A stretch of 64,000 nucleotides of DNA, taken from NCBI RefSeq assembly GCF_011046535.1, contig NZ_CP049257.1, positions 1,054,001 through 1,118,000 of the forward strand. The letters run 5' to 3'. The notes under the pieces were generated by a model that ran no database searches, was not told the origin of the DNA, and was given only the letters and a program-made list of their open reading frames with translations. Of this stretch, positions 26,054 through 34,738 are shown one piece after another. The stretch is from Nocardioides anomalus (lineage in GTDB: Bacteria; Actinomycetota; Actinomycetes; Propionibacteriales; Nocardioidaceae). The position numbers were made by a program, and so were the translations under genes. Position 1 is the first letter of the stretch. The number at the start of each line of letters is the position of its first letter.

Positions 26054-27460
26054 ATGGGCAAGACACTGGTGGAGAAGGTCTGGGACGAGCACGTCGTCCG
26101 GTCGGTCGCGGGTGAGCCGGACCTGCTCTACATCGACCTCCACCTCATCCACGAGGTGACGAGTCCGCAGGCGTTCGACGGGCTCCGGCTCGCCGGTCGC
26201 GGCGTGCGCCGGCCCGACCTCACGCTGGCCACCGAGGACCACAACGTGCCGACGGTCGACTGGGACAAGCCGATCCAGGACCCGGTCTCGCGCACGCAGG
26301 TCGAGACGCTGCGCCGCAACTGCGAGGAGTTCGGCGTCCGGCTGCACCCGCTCGGCGACCTCGACCAGGGCATCGTCCACGTGGTCGGCCCGCAGCTCGG
26401 GCTGACCCAGCCCGGCATGACGATCGTGTGCGGCGACAGCCACACCAGCACGCACGGCGCGTTCGGCGCGCTGGCCTTCGGCATCGGCACCTCCGAGGTC
26501 GAGCACGTGCTCGCCACCCAGACGCTGATGCAGGCCAAGCCCAAGACCATGGCGGTCACCGTCAACGGCAGCCTGCCCGCCGGCGTCACCGCCAAGGACC
26601 TCGTGCTCACCCTCATCGCGCACACCGGCACCGGCGGCGGTCAGGGGTACGTCGTGGAGTACCGCGGCCCGGCCATCGAGGAGCTCTCGGTGGAGGGTCG
26701 GATGACGGTCTGCAACATGAGCATCGAGTGGGGCGCCAAGGCCGGGCTCATCGCGCCGGACGAGAAGACCTTCGCCTACATCGAGGGCAAGCCCGAGGCG
26801 CCGAAGGGTGCGGAGTGGGACGCCGCCGTCGCCTACTGGAAGACGCTGGTCACCGACGACGACGCGACCTACGACGAGGAGATCGTCCTCGACGCGAGCA
26901 CGATGACGCCGTTCGTCACCTGGGGCACCAACCCCGGCCAGGGTGTGCCGCTCGGCGCGAGCGTGCCGAGCCCCGACGACTTCGAGGACAGCCAGGACCG
27001 CACGGCGGCCGAGAAGGCGCTGCAGTACATGGGCCTCGAGGCCGGCACCCCGATGCGCGACATCAAGGTCGACACCGTCTTCGTCGGCTCGTGCACCAAC
27101 GGCCGCATCGAGGACCTGCGCCTGGCCGCCGAGATCGTCAAGGGCCGTCAGGTCGACGAGCACACCCGCCTGCTCGTCGTGCCCGGCTCGGTGCGCGTGC
27201 GCCTCCAGGCCGAGCAGGAGGGTCTCGACGTGGTCTTCAAGGAGGCCGGCGCCGAGTGGCGCGGCGCGGGCTGCTCGATGTGCCTGGGCATGAACCCCGA
27301 CACCCTCGAGCCCGGCGAGCGCAGCGCGTCCACGTCGAACCGCAACTTCGAGGGCCGCCAGGGCAAGGGCGGCCGCACCCACCTGGTGTCCGTGCCGGTC
27401 GCCGCCGCGACCGCGATCCGCGGCACCCTGTCGTCCCCGGCCGACCTCGAGGAGCTCTGA
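26054..27460 (+). CDS. leuC: 3-isopropylmalate dehydratase large subunit
   Basis: 468 residues, the normal LeuC length. It isomerises 2- to 3-isopropylmalate in leucine synthesis, with LeuD. The cluster-binding cysteines appear in [12 protein letters not shown] and [11 protein letters not shown], and [13 protein letters not shown] is family-typical. The ATG at 26054 has GAAGGA 5 nt upstream; an ATG 6 bp earlier is less well placed. Confidence 0.97.
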   Translation: MGKTLVEKVWDEHVVRSVAGEPDLLYIDLHLIHEVTSPQAFDGLRLAGRGVRRPDLTLATEDHNVPTVDWDKPIQDPVSRTQVETLRRNCEEFGVRLHPLGDLDQGIVHVVGPQLGLTQPGMTIVCGDSHTSTHGAFGALAFGIGTSEVEHVLATQTLMQAKPKTMAVTVNGSLPAGVTAKDLVLTLIAHTGTGGGQGYVVEYRGPAIEELSVEGRMTVCNMSIEWGAKAGLIAPDEKTFAYIEGKPEAPKGAEWDAAVAYWKTLVTDDDATYDEEIVLDASTMTPFVTWGTNPGQGVPLGASVPSPDDFEDSQDRTAAEKALQYMGLEAGTPMRDIKVDTVFVGSCTNGRIEDLRLAAEIVKGRQVDEHTRLLVVPGSVRVRLQAEQEGLDVVFKEAGAEWRGAGCSMCLGMNPDTLEPGERSASTSNRNFEGRQGKGGRTHLVSVPVAAATAIRGTLSSPADLEEL

Positions 27461-27461
27461 C

Positions 27462-28070
27462 ATGGACGCGTTCACCTCGCACACCGGCGCCGGCGTGCCC
27501 CTGCGCCGCAGCAACGTCGACACCGACCAGATCATCCCGGCCGTCTACCTCAAGCGCGTCACGCGCACCGGCTTCGAGGACGGGCTCTTCGCCGCGTGGC
27601 GCAGCAACGAGCCGGACTTCGTGCTCAACCGCCCCGAGTACGCCGCCGGCACGGTCCTGGTCGCCGGGCCCGACTTCGGCACCGGCTCCTCGCGCGAGCA
27701 CGCCGTGTGGGCGCTCATGGACTACGGCTTCCGCGTCGTGATCTCGCCCCGCTTCGGCGACATCTTCCGTGGCAACTCCGGCAAGGCCGGCCTCGTCGCC
27801 GCCCGCGTCGACGAGAAGGTCGTCCAGCGCCTGTGGGACTTCCTCGACGACAACCCCGGGGGCCTGATCACCGTCGACCTCGAGTCGCGCACGGTGCGCG
27901 CCGGCGACGGCGTCGACGCGATCGAGGACAGCTTCGACATCGACGACTACACGCGGTGGCGCTTGCTCAACGGCCTCGACGACGTCGGCATCACGCTCAG
28001 CCACGAGGACGACATCACGGCCTTCGAGTCCGAGCGCCCGGCGTTCAAGCCCCAGACGATCCACGCCTGA
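27462..28070 (+). CDS. leuD: 3-isopropylmalate dehydratase small subunit
   Basis: 202 residues. [14 protein letters not shown] and [14 protein letters not shown] form the swivel domain that contacts the substrate. It starts one base after the leuC stop. Its end overlaps the convergent GNAT gene by 26 bp. Confidence 0.97.
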   Translation: MDAFTSHTGAGVPLRRSNVDTDQIIPAVYLKRVTRTGFEDGLFAAWRSNEPDFVLNRPEYAAGTVLVAGPDFGTGSSREHAVWALMDYGFRVVISPRFGDIFRGNSGKAGLVAARVDEKVVQRLWDFLDDNPGGLITVDLESRTVRAGDGVDAIEDSFDIDDYTRWRLLNGLDDVGITLSHEDDITAFESERPAFKPQTIHA

Positions 28071-28773
28071 TCGCCAGCTGCGTGCAGTAGGGCTCGAAGC
28101 CGAGCCGCTCGGCGGCGCGGGACGAGGGCACGTTGGTGTCGCGCGAGCGCCAGCGCGCGTAGCCGTGGTGACGCACGGCGTACGACGCCGCCGCGCGGCC
28201 GAGCCCGGTGCCGAGGCCGCGACCACGCGCGTCGGGTGCGACGAGGAGCGTGACGTTGCGCGGTGCGCCGTCGAGCTCGCCCAGCACGGCGCCGCCCACG
28301 AGCTCGCCGTCGGCACCGTCGGCGCCGAAGGCGACGACGCCCGGCTCGTCGAGCCGATCGTCGAGGCCGGACTCCCACGCGTCCGCCTCGGGCACGCGCG
28401 CGAGCAGCCGTCGCAGCTCGTGCGGTGACGCCTCGCGCACGCCGTGGCCGACACCCGGGTCGACGTCGAGGTAGCGGTGCACGCCCGGGCCGATGACGTC
28501 GAGCCCTCGCTGGTGCGCGAAGGCGGCCCAGAACGCCGCGTCCTGGAGCGCGAGCGCCGGCTCGTCGCGCAGCGAGGCGATCTCGTCGGCCGCGGCCGAC
28601 GTCGGTGCCGAGACGTGCACGCCGGCGTCGCGCCACGCGACGTACCAGCCCTCGTAGTCACCGAGCAGCGCGCTGTGCGGGTGCCGCACGGTCACCGCCG
28701 ACCAGAGCTCGTCGCCGACCTCGAACAGGGCGCGCCACCATGCGTCGACCCGCTGCTGCGTCCGCTCGTCCAC
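28045..28773 (-). CDS. GNAT family N-acetyltransferase
   Basis: 242 residues. The C-terminal half (about 105-235) is a GNAT fold, with the acetyl-CoA loop [15 protein letters not shown] and the conserved R-N/S-AAERLGF segment near the end. The N-terminal 100 residues are an extra helical domain, and the acceptor is unknown. TAGGTC lies 6 nt before the GTG, close to a leaderless -10. Tail-to-tail overlap with leuD. Confidence 0.85.
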   Translation of the reverse strand: MDERTQQRVDAWWRALFEVGDELWSAVTVRHPHSALLGDYEGWYVAWRDAGVHVSAPTSAAADEIASLRDEPALALQDAAFWAAFAHQRGLDVIGPGVHRYLDVDPGVGHGVREASPHELRRLLARVPEADAWESGLDDRLDEPGVVAFGADGADGELVGGAVLGELDGAPRNVTLLVAPDARGRGLGTGLGRAAASYAVRHHGYARWRSRDTNVPSSRAAERLGFEPYCTQLAIRRGSSGA

Positions 28774-28815
28774 GACGCCGACCTAGGCGTCGCGACGTTC
28801 GGGTACCGCCCGCCC

Positions 28816-29637
28816 ATGACGACGCTCGAGACCAACGGGATCACGCTCAACTACGAGGACACCGGAGGGGACGGCCGCGCGGTGGTGCTCATCCACGGCT
28901 GGCCGTTGAGCGGTGCGTCGTGGTCGGCGCAGAAGGAGGTGCTGGTCGAAGCGGGCTACCGCGTCATCGCCTACGACCGGCGCGGGTTCGGCGCCTCCGA
29001 CAAGCCCGAGGACGGCTACGACTACGACACGTTCGCGGCCGACCTCGCCGGTCTGCTCGAGTCGCTCGACGTGGAGGACGCGACGCTCGTCGGCTTCTCC
29101 ATGGGTGGCGGTGAGGTCGCGCGCTACCTCGCCAACCACGGTGGGGACCGCGTGCGCAGTGGTGTGTTCGCGGGTGCGGTGCCGCCGTACCTGCTCAAGA
29201 CCGACGACAACCCCGACGGTGGTCTGAGCGACGACGACGTCGAGGGGATGCAGAACGGTGCGCGCTCGAACCGCGAAGAGTTCCTGCGCGACTTCCTCAC
29301 GAACTTCTACTCCGCGAACGGCGAGCTCGCCGTCAGCCAGGAGCGCGTCGACGCGTCCTACGAGCTGTCGACACAGGCGAGCGACGAGGCCGTCGTCGCG
29401 TGCATCGCGGCGTTCGGGCGCACCGACTTCCGTGGCGACGTGAGCTCGATTTCCCAACCCTGCTTGGTGATCCACGGTTCTGCCGATGCGGTCGTGCCGT
29501 TCGAGGTGTCGGGTCAGCGCACCGCCGAGATGCTCGAGAACAGCACGCTCGTCGTCGTCGAGAACGGACCGCACGGCTTCAACGTCAGTCACGCCGAGGA
29601 GTTCAACCGAGCCCTGCTCGACTTCCTCGCACGTTGA
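28816..29637 (+). CDS. alpha/beta hydrolase (non-haem haloperoxidase/esterase-like)
   Basis: 273 residues. Nucleophile Ser95 lies in GFSMGGGEV, with HGWPLSG as the oxyanion segment, Asp in GSADAVVPF and His in GPHGFNVSH. The subfamily includes cofactor-free chloroperoxidases and aryl esterases, but halogenation should not be assumed. The ATG at 28816 matches the family start. It is divergent from the GNAT gene. Confidence 0.9.
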   Translation: MTTLETNGITLNYEDTGGDGRAVVLIHGWPLSGASWSAQKEVLVEAGYRVIAYDRRGFGASDKPEDGYDYDTFAADLAGLLESLDVEDATLVGFSMGGGEVARYLANHGGDRVRSGVFAGAVPPYLLKTDDNPDGGLSDDDVEGMQNGARSNREEFLRDFLTNFYSANGELAVSQERVDASYELSTQASDEAVVACIAAFGRTDFRGDVSSISQPCLVIHGSADAVVPFEVSGQRTAEMLENSTLVVVENGPHGFNVSHAEEFNRALLDFLAR

Positions 29638-29676
29638 GAGCGCGCGAAAAACTTGGGCGAACGCACGGCGTGGTCG

Positions 29677-29705
29677 TTGTTCGTGCTGCATTGTGCTCCT
29701 AGGTT
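29677..29705 (+). promoter_or_regulatory. hup promoter
   Basis: -35 TTGTTC (29677-29682), 17-bp spacer, -10 TAGGTT (29700-29705). This is the best-spaced promoter in the window and gives a leader of about 50 nt, followed by GAAAGGGAAG before the hup GTG. Confidence 0.6.
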
Positions 29706-29762
29706 GCCCTTCAAGAACCGCTCGAAATGTCGGTTCGGAAGAGACATCCGAAAGGGAAGCTC

Positions 29763-30521
29763 GTGAACAAGAATCAACTGATCGACGCGCTCGCGTCGCG
29801 GTTCGGCGGCAACAAGCGAGCCGCCCGCCACGCGCTCGAGTCGGTCCTCGACACCATCACCCGCGAGGTGGCCAAGGGCGAGAAGGTGGCCATCACGGGC
29901 TTCGGCTCCTTCGAGCGTCAGCTCCGCAAGGCGCGCATGGTCCGCAACCCTCGCACCGGTGAATCCGTGAAGGCGAAGGAGACGCACGTGCCCAAGTTCA
30001 AGGCCGGACAGGAGCTCAAGAACGTCGTGTCCGGCGCGAAGAAGCTCCCCAAGGTGACCCTCGAGGCGGTCGCGCCGATCACCGAGCGTGTCGCCGCCGC
30101 GGCCGCTCCGGCGAAGAAGACCACCACCAAGAAGACCGCCGCCAAGAAGGCGCCGGCCAAGAAGGCAGCAGCCAAGAAGGCGCCGGCCAAGAAGGCCCCC
30201 GCGAAGAAGGCTCCGGCGAAGACCGCGGCGAAGAAGGCCCCGGCCAAGAAGGCTCCGGCGAAGACCGCGGCGAAGAAGGCCCCGGCCAAGAAGGCTCCGG
30301 CGAAGACCGCGGCGAAGAAGGCCCCGGCCAAGAAGGCTCCGGCGAAGACCGCGGCGAAGAAGGCCCCGGCCAAGAAGGCTCCGGCGAAGACCGCGGCCAA
30401 GAAGGCCCCGGCCAAGAAGGCTCCGGCGAAGACCGCGGCCAAGAAGGCCCCGGCCAAGAAGGCTCCGGCGAAGACCGCGGCCAAGAAGGCCCCGGCCAAG
30501 AAGGCCGCCAAGAAGTCCTGA
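29763..30521 (+). CDS. hup: HU-family nucleoid protein with Lys/Ala/Pro-rich tail (HupB-like)
   Basis: 252 residues. Residues 1-90 are HU ([33 protein letters not shown] in the DNA-gripping arm). The remaining 160 residues are a histone H1-like tail of PAKK and KTAA units. This two-part form is typical of actinobacterial HupB/HupS. The tail ends in seven exact-length 14-residue units (30189-30482). The GTG at 29763 follows GAAAGGGAAG and begins the canonical HU sequence. It binds and compacts the chromosome. Confidence 0.96.
   Translation: MNKNQLIDALASRFGGNKRAARHALESVLDTITREVAKGEKVAITGFGSFERQLRKARMVRNPRTGESVKAKETHVPKFKAGQELKNVVSGAKKLPKVTLEAVAPITERVAAAAAPAKKTTTKKTAAKKAPAKKAAAKKAPAKKAPAKKAPAKTAAKKAPAKKAPAKTAAKKAPAKKAPAKTAAKKAPAKKAPAKTAAKKAPAKKAPAKTAAKKAPAKKAPAKTAAKKAPAKKAPAKTAAKKAPAKKAAKKS
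30189..30482 (+). repeat. seven 42-bp tandem repeats inside hup
   Basis: Each unit encodes [14 protein letters not shown] (14 codons). The seven units fill 294 bp without interruption and differ only at a few synonymous positions, such as gcggcg versus gcggcc at unit ends. Such near-identity favours slipped-strand copy-number change. Confidence 0.9.
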
Positions 30522-30535
30522 GCCCCGGCTCCGCC

Positions 30536-30569
30536 GAGCGGGCCGTCACCTGAGGGTGGCGGCCCGCTC
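30536..30569. terminator. bidirectional terminator between hup and cofC
   Basis: GAGCGGGCCG (30536-30545) pairs with CGGCCCGCTC (30560-30569), extended inward by CACC/GGTG across one mismatch. It lies between convergent genes, and the cofC stop codon is inside the stem. The downstream T-tract is weak. Confidence 0.6.
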
Positions 30570-31166
30570 TGCTGTGCGGGGACCGACGCCGAGCGCGAGC
30601 GCCGCGGCGAGGTCGTCGAGGTCGTCGACGTCGCGGCGCAGCCGCGGGTGCGCGTCGGTGAGCGGACGCGCGCCGGTGCCCTCGTGCGCCAGAGCCGAGC
30701 CCGGACCGAAGCGCGGCCGGAAGTCGCCGTACGCCGCGGTGTAGAGCGTCGTCCCGAGCCCCTCGGCGTCGGGCACGTACGCCGGCTCGCCCGGCGCGAG
30801 CGTGGCGAGGACCGCGTCGAGGTCGGGGCCGGTGACCGCGGGCAGGTCGGCGGTGAGCGCCACGGGCACGAGGTCGGGCCAGCGTCGCCGCGCCTCGGCC
30901 GCGCTCTGGGTCAGCGTGCCGTTGAGGTCCATCGCGACGCCGTCGGGGATCGTCACCGCGCCGAGCTCGCCGAGCCGCACCGAGAACGCGGCGTCGTCGG
31001 TGGCCACGAGCACCTGCGCGACGTGCTCCGCCGCGAGGCACGCGGCGACCGTGTCGAGCGCGAACGCGGCGGCGAGCGCACGGCGTTCGTCGTCGGCCAG
31101 CCCCACCAGCCGCGACTTGCCGAGCGCGGGCGGCTTGACCGGCACCAGCGCGACGTACCTCTGCAT
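30546..31166 (-). CDS. cofC: 2-phospholactate/phosphoenolpyruvate guanylyltransferase
   Basis: 206 residues. The nucleotidyltransferase N-terminus [16 protein letters not shown] is typical of CofC/FbiD, followed by ALTADLPAV and a C-terminal [14 protein letters not shown]. It activates 2-phospholactate or, in actinobacteria (FbiD), phosphoenolpyruvate with GTP for coenzyme F420 synthesis. The ATG at 31166 has GAGAGGA about 8 nt upstream. Other fbi genes are not in this window. Confidence 0.9.
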   Translation of the reverse strand: MQRYVALVPVKPPALGKSRLVGLADDERRALAAAFALDTVAACLAAEHVAQVLVATDDAAFSVRLGELGAVTIPDGVAMDLNGTLTQSAAEARRRWPDLVPVALTADLPAVTGPDLDAVLATLAPGEPAYVPDAEGLGTTLYTAAYGDFRPRFGPGSALAHEGTGARPLTDAHPRLRRDVDDLDDLAAALALGVGPRTAERAATLR

Positions 31167-31208
31167 CACCACGATCCTCTCAGCCCTCTCCCGCAGGTGA
31201 CTGCGCAG

Positions 31209-31214
31209 TAGGGT
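31209..31214 (+). promoter_or_regulatory. -10 box of the plsC-gpsA operon
   Basis: TAGGGT 7 nt before the GTG at 31222. There is no Shine-Dalgarno sequence, so a leaderless transcript is predicted. Confidence 0.55.
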
Positions 31215-31221
31215 TCTGCGC

Positions 31222-31977
31222 GTGAAGAGGCGGCAGTTCCAGGAGGGCAGGCGCGGGTGGGCGTGGTGGATCGCCGTGCCCATCGTCAAGCCGCTGCTGC
31301 TCGTCACGACCCGGCGCCGCTGGCTCGACGGCGACAAGATCCCGGCCCGCGGCGGCTTCGTGCTGGTGCTCAACCACATCTCCGAGGTCGACCCGCTGAT
31401 CGTCGCCCACATCGTGTGGGACCACGGCCGGATCCCGCGCTACCTGGCCAAGGACGGGCTCTTCCGCAACCGGTTCCTCGGCTTCTTCCTGCGGGCCGCC
31501 GGCCAGATCCCGGTCTACCGCGCCTCGCGCAACGCGATCGGTGCCTACGACGCCGCGGTCCAGGCGGTGAACGACGGCCAGTGCGTCGTGGTCTACCCCG
31601 AGGGCACGCTCACCCGCGACCCCGACCTGTGGCCCATGGTCGGCAAGACCGGCGCCGCCCGCATCGCCCTGGCCACCGGCGCACCCGTCATCCCGATCGG
31701 GCAGTGGGGCGCCCAGCGCGTGCTCGCGCCGTACGCCAAGAAGCCGCACCTGTTCCCGCCCTCGCTCATCACCATGAAGGTCGGTGACCCCGTCGACCTG
31801 TCCGGGCTCGGCCCGACCGAGGTGAACGCCGCGACCGACCGCATCATGGCCGCCATCACCGCACTCGTCGCCGACGTGCGGGGCGAGCCCGCGCCGCTCG
31901 AGCGCTTCGATCCGCGCACGGCCGGCGTGGCCGAGTTCGGCAACCCGCACAAGGACCGCAGGGGGAAGGCGTCATGA
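31222..31977 (+). CDS. 1-acyl-sn-glycerol-3-phosphate acyltransferase (PlsC-like)
   Basis: 251 residues. The acyltransferase motif I appears as NHISEVDPL (NHxxxxD, about 54) and motif III as VYPEGTLTRDP (about 131). An N-terminal hydrophobic stretch would dock it on the membrane. It makes phosphatidic acid or acylates related lipids. It overlaps gpsA by 4 bp (ATGA), linking acylation to glycerol-3-phosphate supply. Confidence 0.92.
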   Translation: MKRRQFQEGRRGWAWWIAVPIVKPLLLVTTRRRWLDGDKIPARGGFVLVLNHISEVDPLIVAHIVWDHGRIPRYLAKDGLFRNRFLGFFLRAAGQIPVYRASRNAIGAYDAAVQAVNDGQCVVVYPEGTLTRDPDLWPMVGKTGAARIALATGAPVIPIGQWGAQRVLAPYAKKPHLFPPSLITMKVGDPVDLSGLGPTEVNAATDRIMAAITALVADVRGEPAPLERFDPRTAGVAEFGNPHKDRRGKAS

Positions 31978-32975
31978 GCAAGGTCGCGGTCTTCGGGGCC
32001 GGCTCCTGGGGCACCGCCTTCTCCGTGGTCCTCGCCGACGGCGGCAACGACGTCACGCTGTGGGCGCGCCGCGAGGAGGTCGCCGCGGCGATCAACGAGA
32101 CCGGCGAGAACGGCGACTACCTCCCGGGCATCGAGCTCCCGCCCGCCATCACCGCGACCCACGACGTGGAGAAGGCGGCGCACGACGCCGACGTCGTCGT
32201 GTTCGCCACGCCCTCCCAGACCTTCCGCGCCAACCTGACCGACTGGGCGCCGTACCTCTCGAACGACGCGGTCCTCGTCTCGCTCATGAAGGGCGTCGAG
32301 CTCGGCACCCTCAACCGGATGAGCGAGGTCATCGCGCAGGAGACCGGCGCCGGACCCGACCGCGTCGCCGTCATCAGCGGCCCCAACCTGGCCAAGGAGA
32401 TCGCCCGCCGCGAGCCCGCCGCCTCCGTCGTCGCCTGCGCCGACGAGGACGTCGCCAAGATGCTGCAGGACCGCGTGCACTCACCGGCGTTCCGCCCTTA
32501 CACCTCTGTCGACGTCCTCGGCTGCGAGCTCGGCGGCGCCTACAAGAACGTCGTCGGCCTCGCCGTCGGCATGGCCGTCGGCCTCGGCTTCGGCGACAAC
32601 ACCACCGCCTCCGTCATCACCCGCGGACTGGCCGAGACCGCCCGGCTGGCGACCAAGCTCGGCGCCAACCCGCTCACGCTCATGGGGCTGGCCGGGCTGG
32701 GCGACCTGGTGGCCACGTGCTCCTCACCGCTGTCGCGGAACCGGACCTTCGGCGAGAAGCTCGGTCAGGGGCTCACCACCGACGAGATCGTGGCGTCCAC
32801 GCGGCAGGTGGCGGAGGGTGCGAAGTCGTGCGCGTCGTTGCGCGAGCTCGCCGAGCGGACGGGCGTGGACGCCCCGGTCGCGCAGTACGTCGACGACGTC
32901 GTCAACGGCCGGCTGACCGCGAACGACATGATGGGGGAGATCCTCAGGCGCGAGACCAAGGCGGAGAACGCTTAG
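31974..32975 (+). CDS. gpsA: glycerol-3-phosphate dehydrogenase [NAD(P)+]
   Basis: 333 residues. The Rossmann motif VAVFGAGSWGTAFS (3-16), ISGPNLAKEI and the catalytic Lys in GGAYKNVVGLA define GpsA. It reduces dihydroxyacetone phosphate to sn-glycerol-3-phosphate for phospholipids. It is last in the operon. Downstream are four palindromic structures before the convergent trans-sulfuration gene. Confidence 0.97.
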   Translation: MSKVAVFGAGSWGTAFSVVLADGGNDVTLWARREEVAAAINETGENGDYLPGIELPPAITATHDVEKAAHDADVVVFATPSQTFRANLTDWAPYLSNDAVLVSLMKGVELGTLNRMSEVIAQETGAGPDRVAVISGPNLAKEIARREPAASVVACADEDVAKMLQDRVHSPAFRPYTSVDVLGCELGGAYKNVVGLAVGMAVGLGFGDNTTASVITRGLAETARLATKLGANPLTLMGLAGLGDLVATCSSPLSRNRTFGEKLGQGLTTDEIVASTRQVAEGAKSCASLRELAERTGVDAPVAQYVDDVVNGRLTANDMMGEILRRETKAENA

Positions 32976-33018
32976 CGGTTTCTGGGTGCTTCTTCTCGTG
33001 GTGCGGGCTGTCGGGTCC

Positions 33019-33203
33019 GGCCGCCTGTGGGCTGACCCGGCCACCGCCTGACCGCGGCCCCCCTCACCGAACGCAACCGACGCCGTGTTGCACGCGGCTG
33101 CTTCCAGCGTGGTTGCGTTGCGTGTGCGTGCCCCACGCCGCGGGTCTAGCGTTCGGTGAGGGGGCTGCGGTCCGGCGGTGGCCGGGTCAGCCCACAGGCG
33201 GCC
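33019..33203. repeat. 55-bp imperfect inverted repeat with 74-nt loop
   Basis: Left arm 33019-33074 and right arm 33149-33203 are inverse copies with two mismatches and one C/G-run length difference. The arms begin GGCCGCCTGTGGGCTGACCC and end at CACCGAACGC. The loop offers an alternative pairing, CGCAACC (33072-33078) with GGTTGCG (33111-33117). No target-site duplication flanks it and it contains no ORF. It lies 43 bp after gpsA. Confidence 0.9.
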
Positions 33204-33288
33204 TGGTCTGGCGGCGGCACCGTCTCGTCTCCGCCTTCACGGGTGGGTGGGGGTGTGGTGCGGGTTGCCGCGGCCGGCGCCGCCGAGA

Positions 33289-33364
33289 ACTTGTAACGCG
33301 CAGTTATCGGATCTTCCGACCCGTTGCAACGGGTCGACAGTTCCCGTAACTGAGCGTTACAAGT
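33289..33364. repeat. 18-bp inverted repeat enclosing a perfect 20-bp palindrome
   Basis: ACTTGTAACGCGCAGTTA (33289-33306) is inverted at 33347-33364 with one mismatch. Between them a perfect 20-bp palindrome (33317-33336) is centred on TTG|CAA and flanked by GACCC/GGGTC. The segment is clearly less GC-rich than its surroundings. Both the whole and its centre can fold as a long hairpin or cruciform. Confidence 0.9.
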
Positions 33365-33382
33365 GCGTGGAGGCGGACCTCA

Positions 33383-33407
33383 GCGTGGCCGCCAGAGGCG
33401 GCCGCGC
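33383..33407 (+). terminator. intrinsic terminator-like hairpin downstream of gpsA
   Basis: GGCCGCC (33387-33393) pairs with GGCGGCC (33397-33403) across an AGA loop and extends to 33383/33407 through one G-U. It is followed directly by TTT, so it would end plus-strand transcripts. Confidence 0.6.
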
Positions 33408-33463
33408 TTTCGTGGGGCGGGGCGCAGCCTCGCCCTCAGCGCGCCCTCACCGGCCAGACCGGG

Positions 33464-33545
33464 TCCCGCTGTCAAGGACGAACCACTCGGGCCGAAGGCC
33501 CCGCCGTCCGCCACGAAGTGGCGCGTAGCGTCCTTGACAGCGGGA
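33464..33545 (+). other. three-way-junction element: 17-bp outer stem with two C-GAA-G hairpins
   Basis: TCCCGCTGTCAAGGACG (33464-33480) is perfectly inverted at 33529-33545. Inside are two separate hairpins with the same triloop: GGGCC-GAA-GGCCC (33489-33501) and CGCCAC-GAA-GTGGCG (33509-33523). Outside, GGTGAGCGCGC (about 33553-33565) partly mirrors GCGCGCCCTCACC (about 33440-33452). The fold could act as structured RNA or as single-stranded DNA. The GAA loops favour the plus strand. Confidence 0.7.
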
Positions 33546-33648
33546 GTCGGGGTGGTGAGCGCGCGGCCGCTACGCAATTGATCACGCCAACCAACAGAGA
33601 CGGCGACGGGCCAGCAGGAGCCCAGCACGACGTGCGAGAACCGTGCGA

Positions 33649-34716
33649 TCAGGAACGCGGGAGACCGTCGAGCGCGCTGAGGAGGTCCGCCCACAGGTCC
33701 TCGACGTCCTCGATGCCGACGCTCAGCCGCACCAGGCCCTCCGGGATCGTCGTCGGCTCGGACTTCCAGCGTCGCCGTCGCTCGAAGGTCGACTCGACGC
33801 CGCCGAGTGAGGTCGCGTGCACCCACAGCGAGGTGGAGCGCACCAGCAGGTCGGCATGGTCGGCCGACGGGAGCACGAGCGACACCATGCCGCCCATGCC
33901 CGGGTAGCGCACCTCGACGGCGAGGGGGTGCGAGGAGAGGCGGACGGCGAGCTCGGCGGCGTTGGTGGAGGCCCGCTCCACGCGCAGGGCGAGCGTGCGG
34001 AGCCCGCGGAGCGCGAGCCACGCCTCGAACGGGCCGGGGTGGTTGCCCTGGACGTCGCGGCGGTTCTTCAGCACGCCGTACAGCTCGTCGTCGCGGGTGA
34101 CGACGGCTCCGAGCTGGAGGTCGGAGTGGCCGGCGAGGTACTTGGTGGCCGAGTGCAGGACGATGTCGGCGCCGAGGTCGAGCGGCTTCTGCAGCAGCGG
34201 GGTGAGGAAGGTGTTGTCGACGACCACGCGGGCGCCGGCGGCGTGGGCGGCCTCGATGACGGCGGGGACGTCGGCGACCTCGAGGGCGGGGTTGGTGGGG
34301 GACTCGAACCAGACCAGGGCCGCGTCGTGGCAGGCGGCGGCGACGGCGGCGGTGTCGGTGATGTCGACGAGCTCGGTGGTGAGGCGGCCGCGCATCTCGA
34401 GGTCGGCCAGCTGGACGAGTGTGCCCTGGTAGGTGTGGCGGGGCACGACGACCTTGTCGCCGGTGGCGACGAGGTCGAGCAGGGTGGTGACGGCGGCCAT
34501 GCCCGAGGCGTAGGACAGGCAGCGGCCGCCCTCGAGCGCGCCGAGCGCGTCCTCGAAGGCGGTCCAGCTGGGGTTGGTGTAGCGGCCGTACTCGCGGTCC
34601 CCGCCGGCGACGTACGTCGAGGCCATGGTGATCGGCTCGTTGAGCGGCTGGTCGGGCTCGTGCGGGGGGCGCCCGGCGGTGACGGCGACGGTGGCGGGTC
34701 GGAGCGGCTCGGGCAT
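33649..34716 (-). CDS. trans-sulfuration family PLP enzyme (cystathionine gamma-synthase-like)
   Basis: 355 residues. The PLP lysine is K192 in [11 protein letters not shown], and [10 protein letters not shown] (46-55) and [15 protein letters not shown] are family-typical. It is 25-40 residues shorter than usual MetB proteins. Gamma-synthase, gamma-lyase and beta-lyase activities cannot be told apart here. The ATG has TAGGGT 6 nt upstream, shared in palindromic form with murF. Confidence 0.9.
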   Translation of the reverse strand: MPEPLRPATVAVTAGRPPHEPDQPLNEPITMASTYVAGGDREYGRYTNPSWTAFEDALGALEGGRCLSYASGMAAVTTLLDLVATGDKVVVPRHTYQGTLVQLADLEMRGRLTTELVDITDTAAVAAACHDAALVWFESPTNPALEVADVPAVIEAAHAAGARVVVDNTFLTPLLQKPLDLGADIVLHSATKYLAGHSDLQLGAVVTRDDELYGVLKNRRDVQGNHPGPFEAWLALRGLRTLALRVERASTNAAELAVRLSSHPLAVEVRYPGMGGMVSLVLPSADHADLLVRSTSLWVHATSLGGVESTFERRRRWKSEPTTIPEGLVRLSVGIEDVEDLWADLLSALDGLPRS

Positions 34717-34721
34717 GCCTC

Positions 34722-34733
34722 AACCCTAGGGTT
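34722..34733. promoter_or_regulatory. symmetric bidirectional -10 element for metB-like and murF genes
   Basis: The perfect 12-bp palindrome AACCCTAGGGTT supplies TAGGGT to the plus strand (34727-34732; 6 nt before the murF GTG at 34739) and TAGGGT to the minus strand (34728-34723; 6 nt before the ATG at 34716). Start codons are 22 bp apart and neither gene has a Shine-Dalgarno sequence. Confidence 0.7.
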
Positions 34734-34738
34734 GGGTG

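Noticed and set aside
28800..29640. Slightly different codon style in the alpha/beta hydrolase.
   Set aside because: Too small a difference to support gene transfer by eye; needs codon statistics.
30189..30482. The tandem array as a possible CRISPR.
   Set aside because: No unique spacers; units abut and are in the hup reading frame.
30079..31041. Long Pro/Ser/Arg frames opposite and beside hup.
   Set aside because: Mirror-frame products of the 42-bp tandem repeat.
33019..33203. MITE or IS remnant.
   Set aside because: No target-site duplication and no transposase fragment could be seen.
33178..33581. Open frames on both strands across the gpsA-metB-like gap.
   Set aside because: Arg/Pro/Ser-rich translations, no ribosome sites, and they run through the palindromes.
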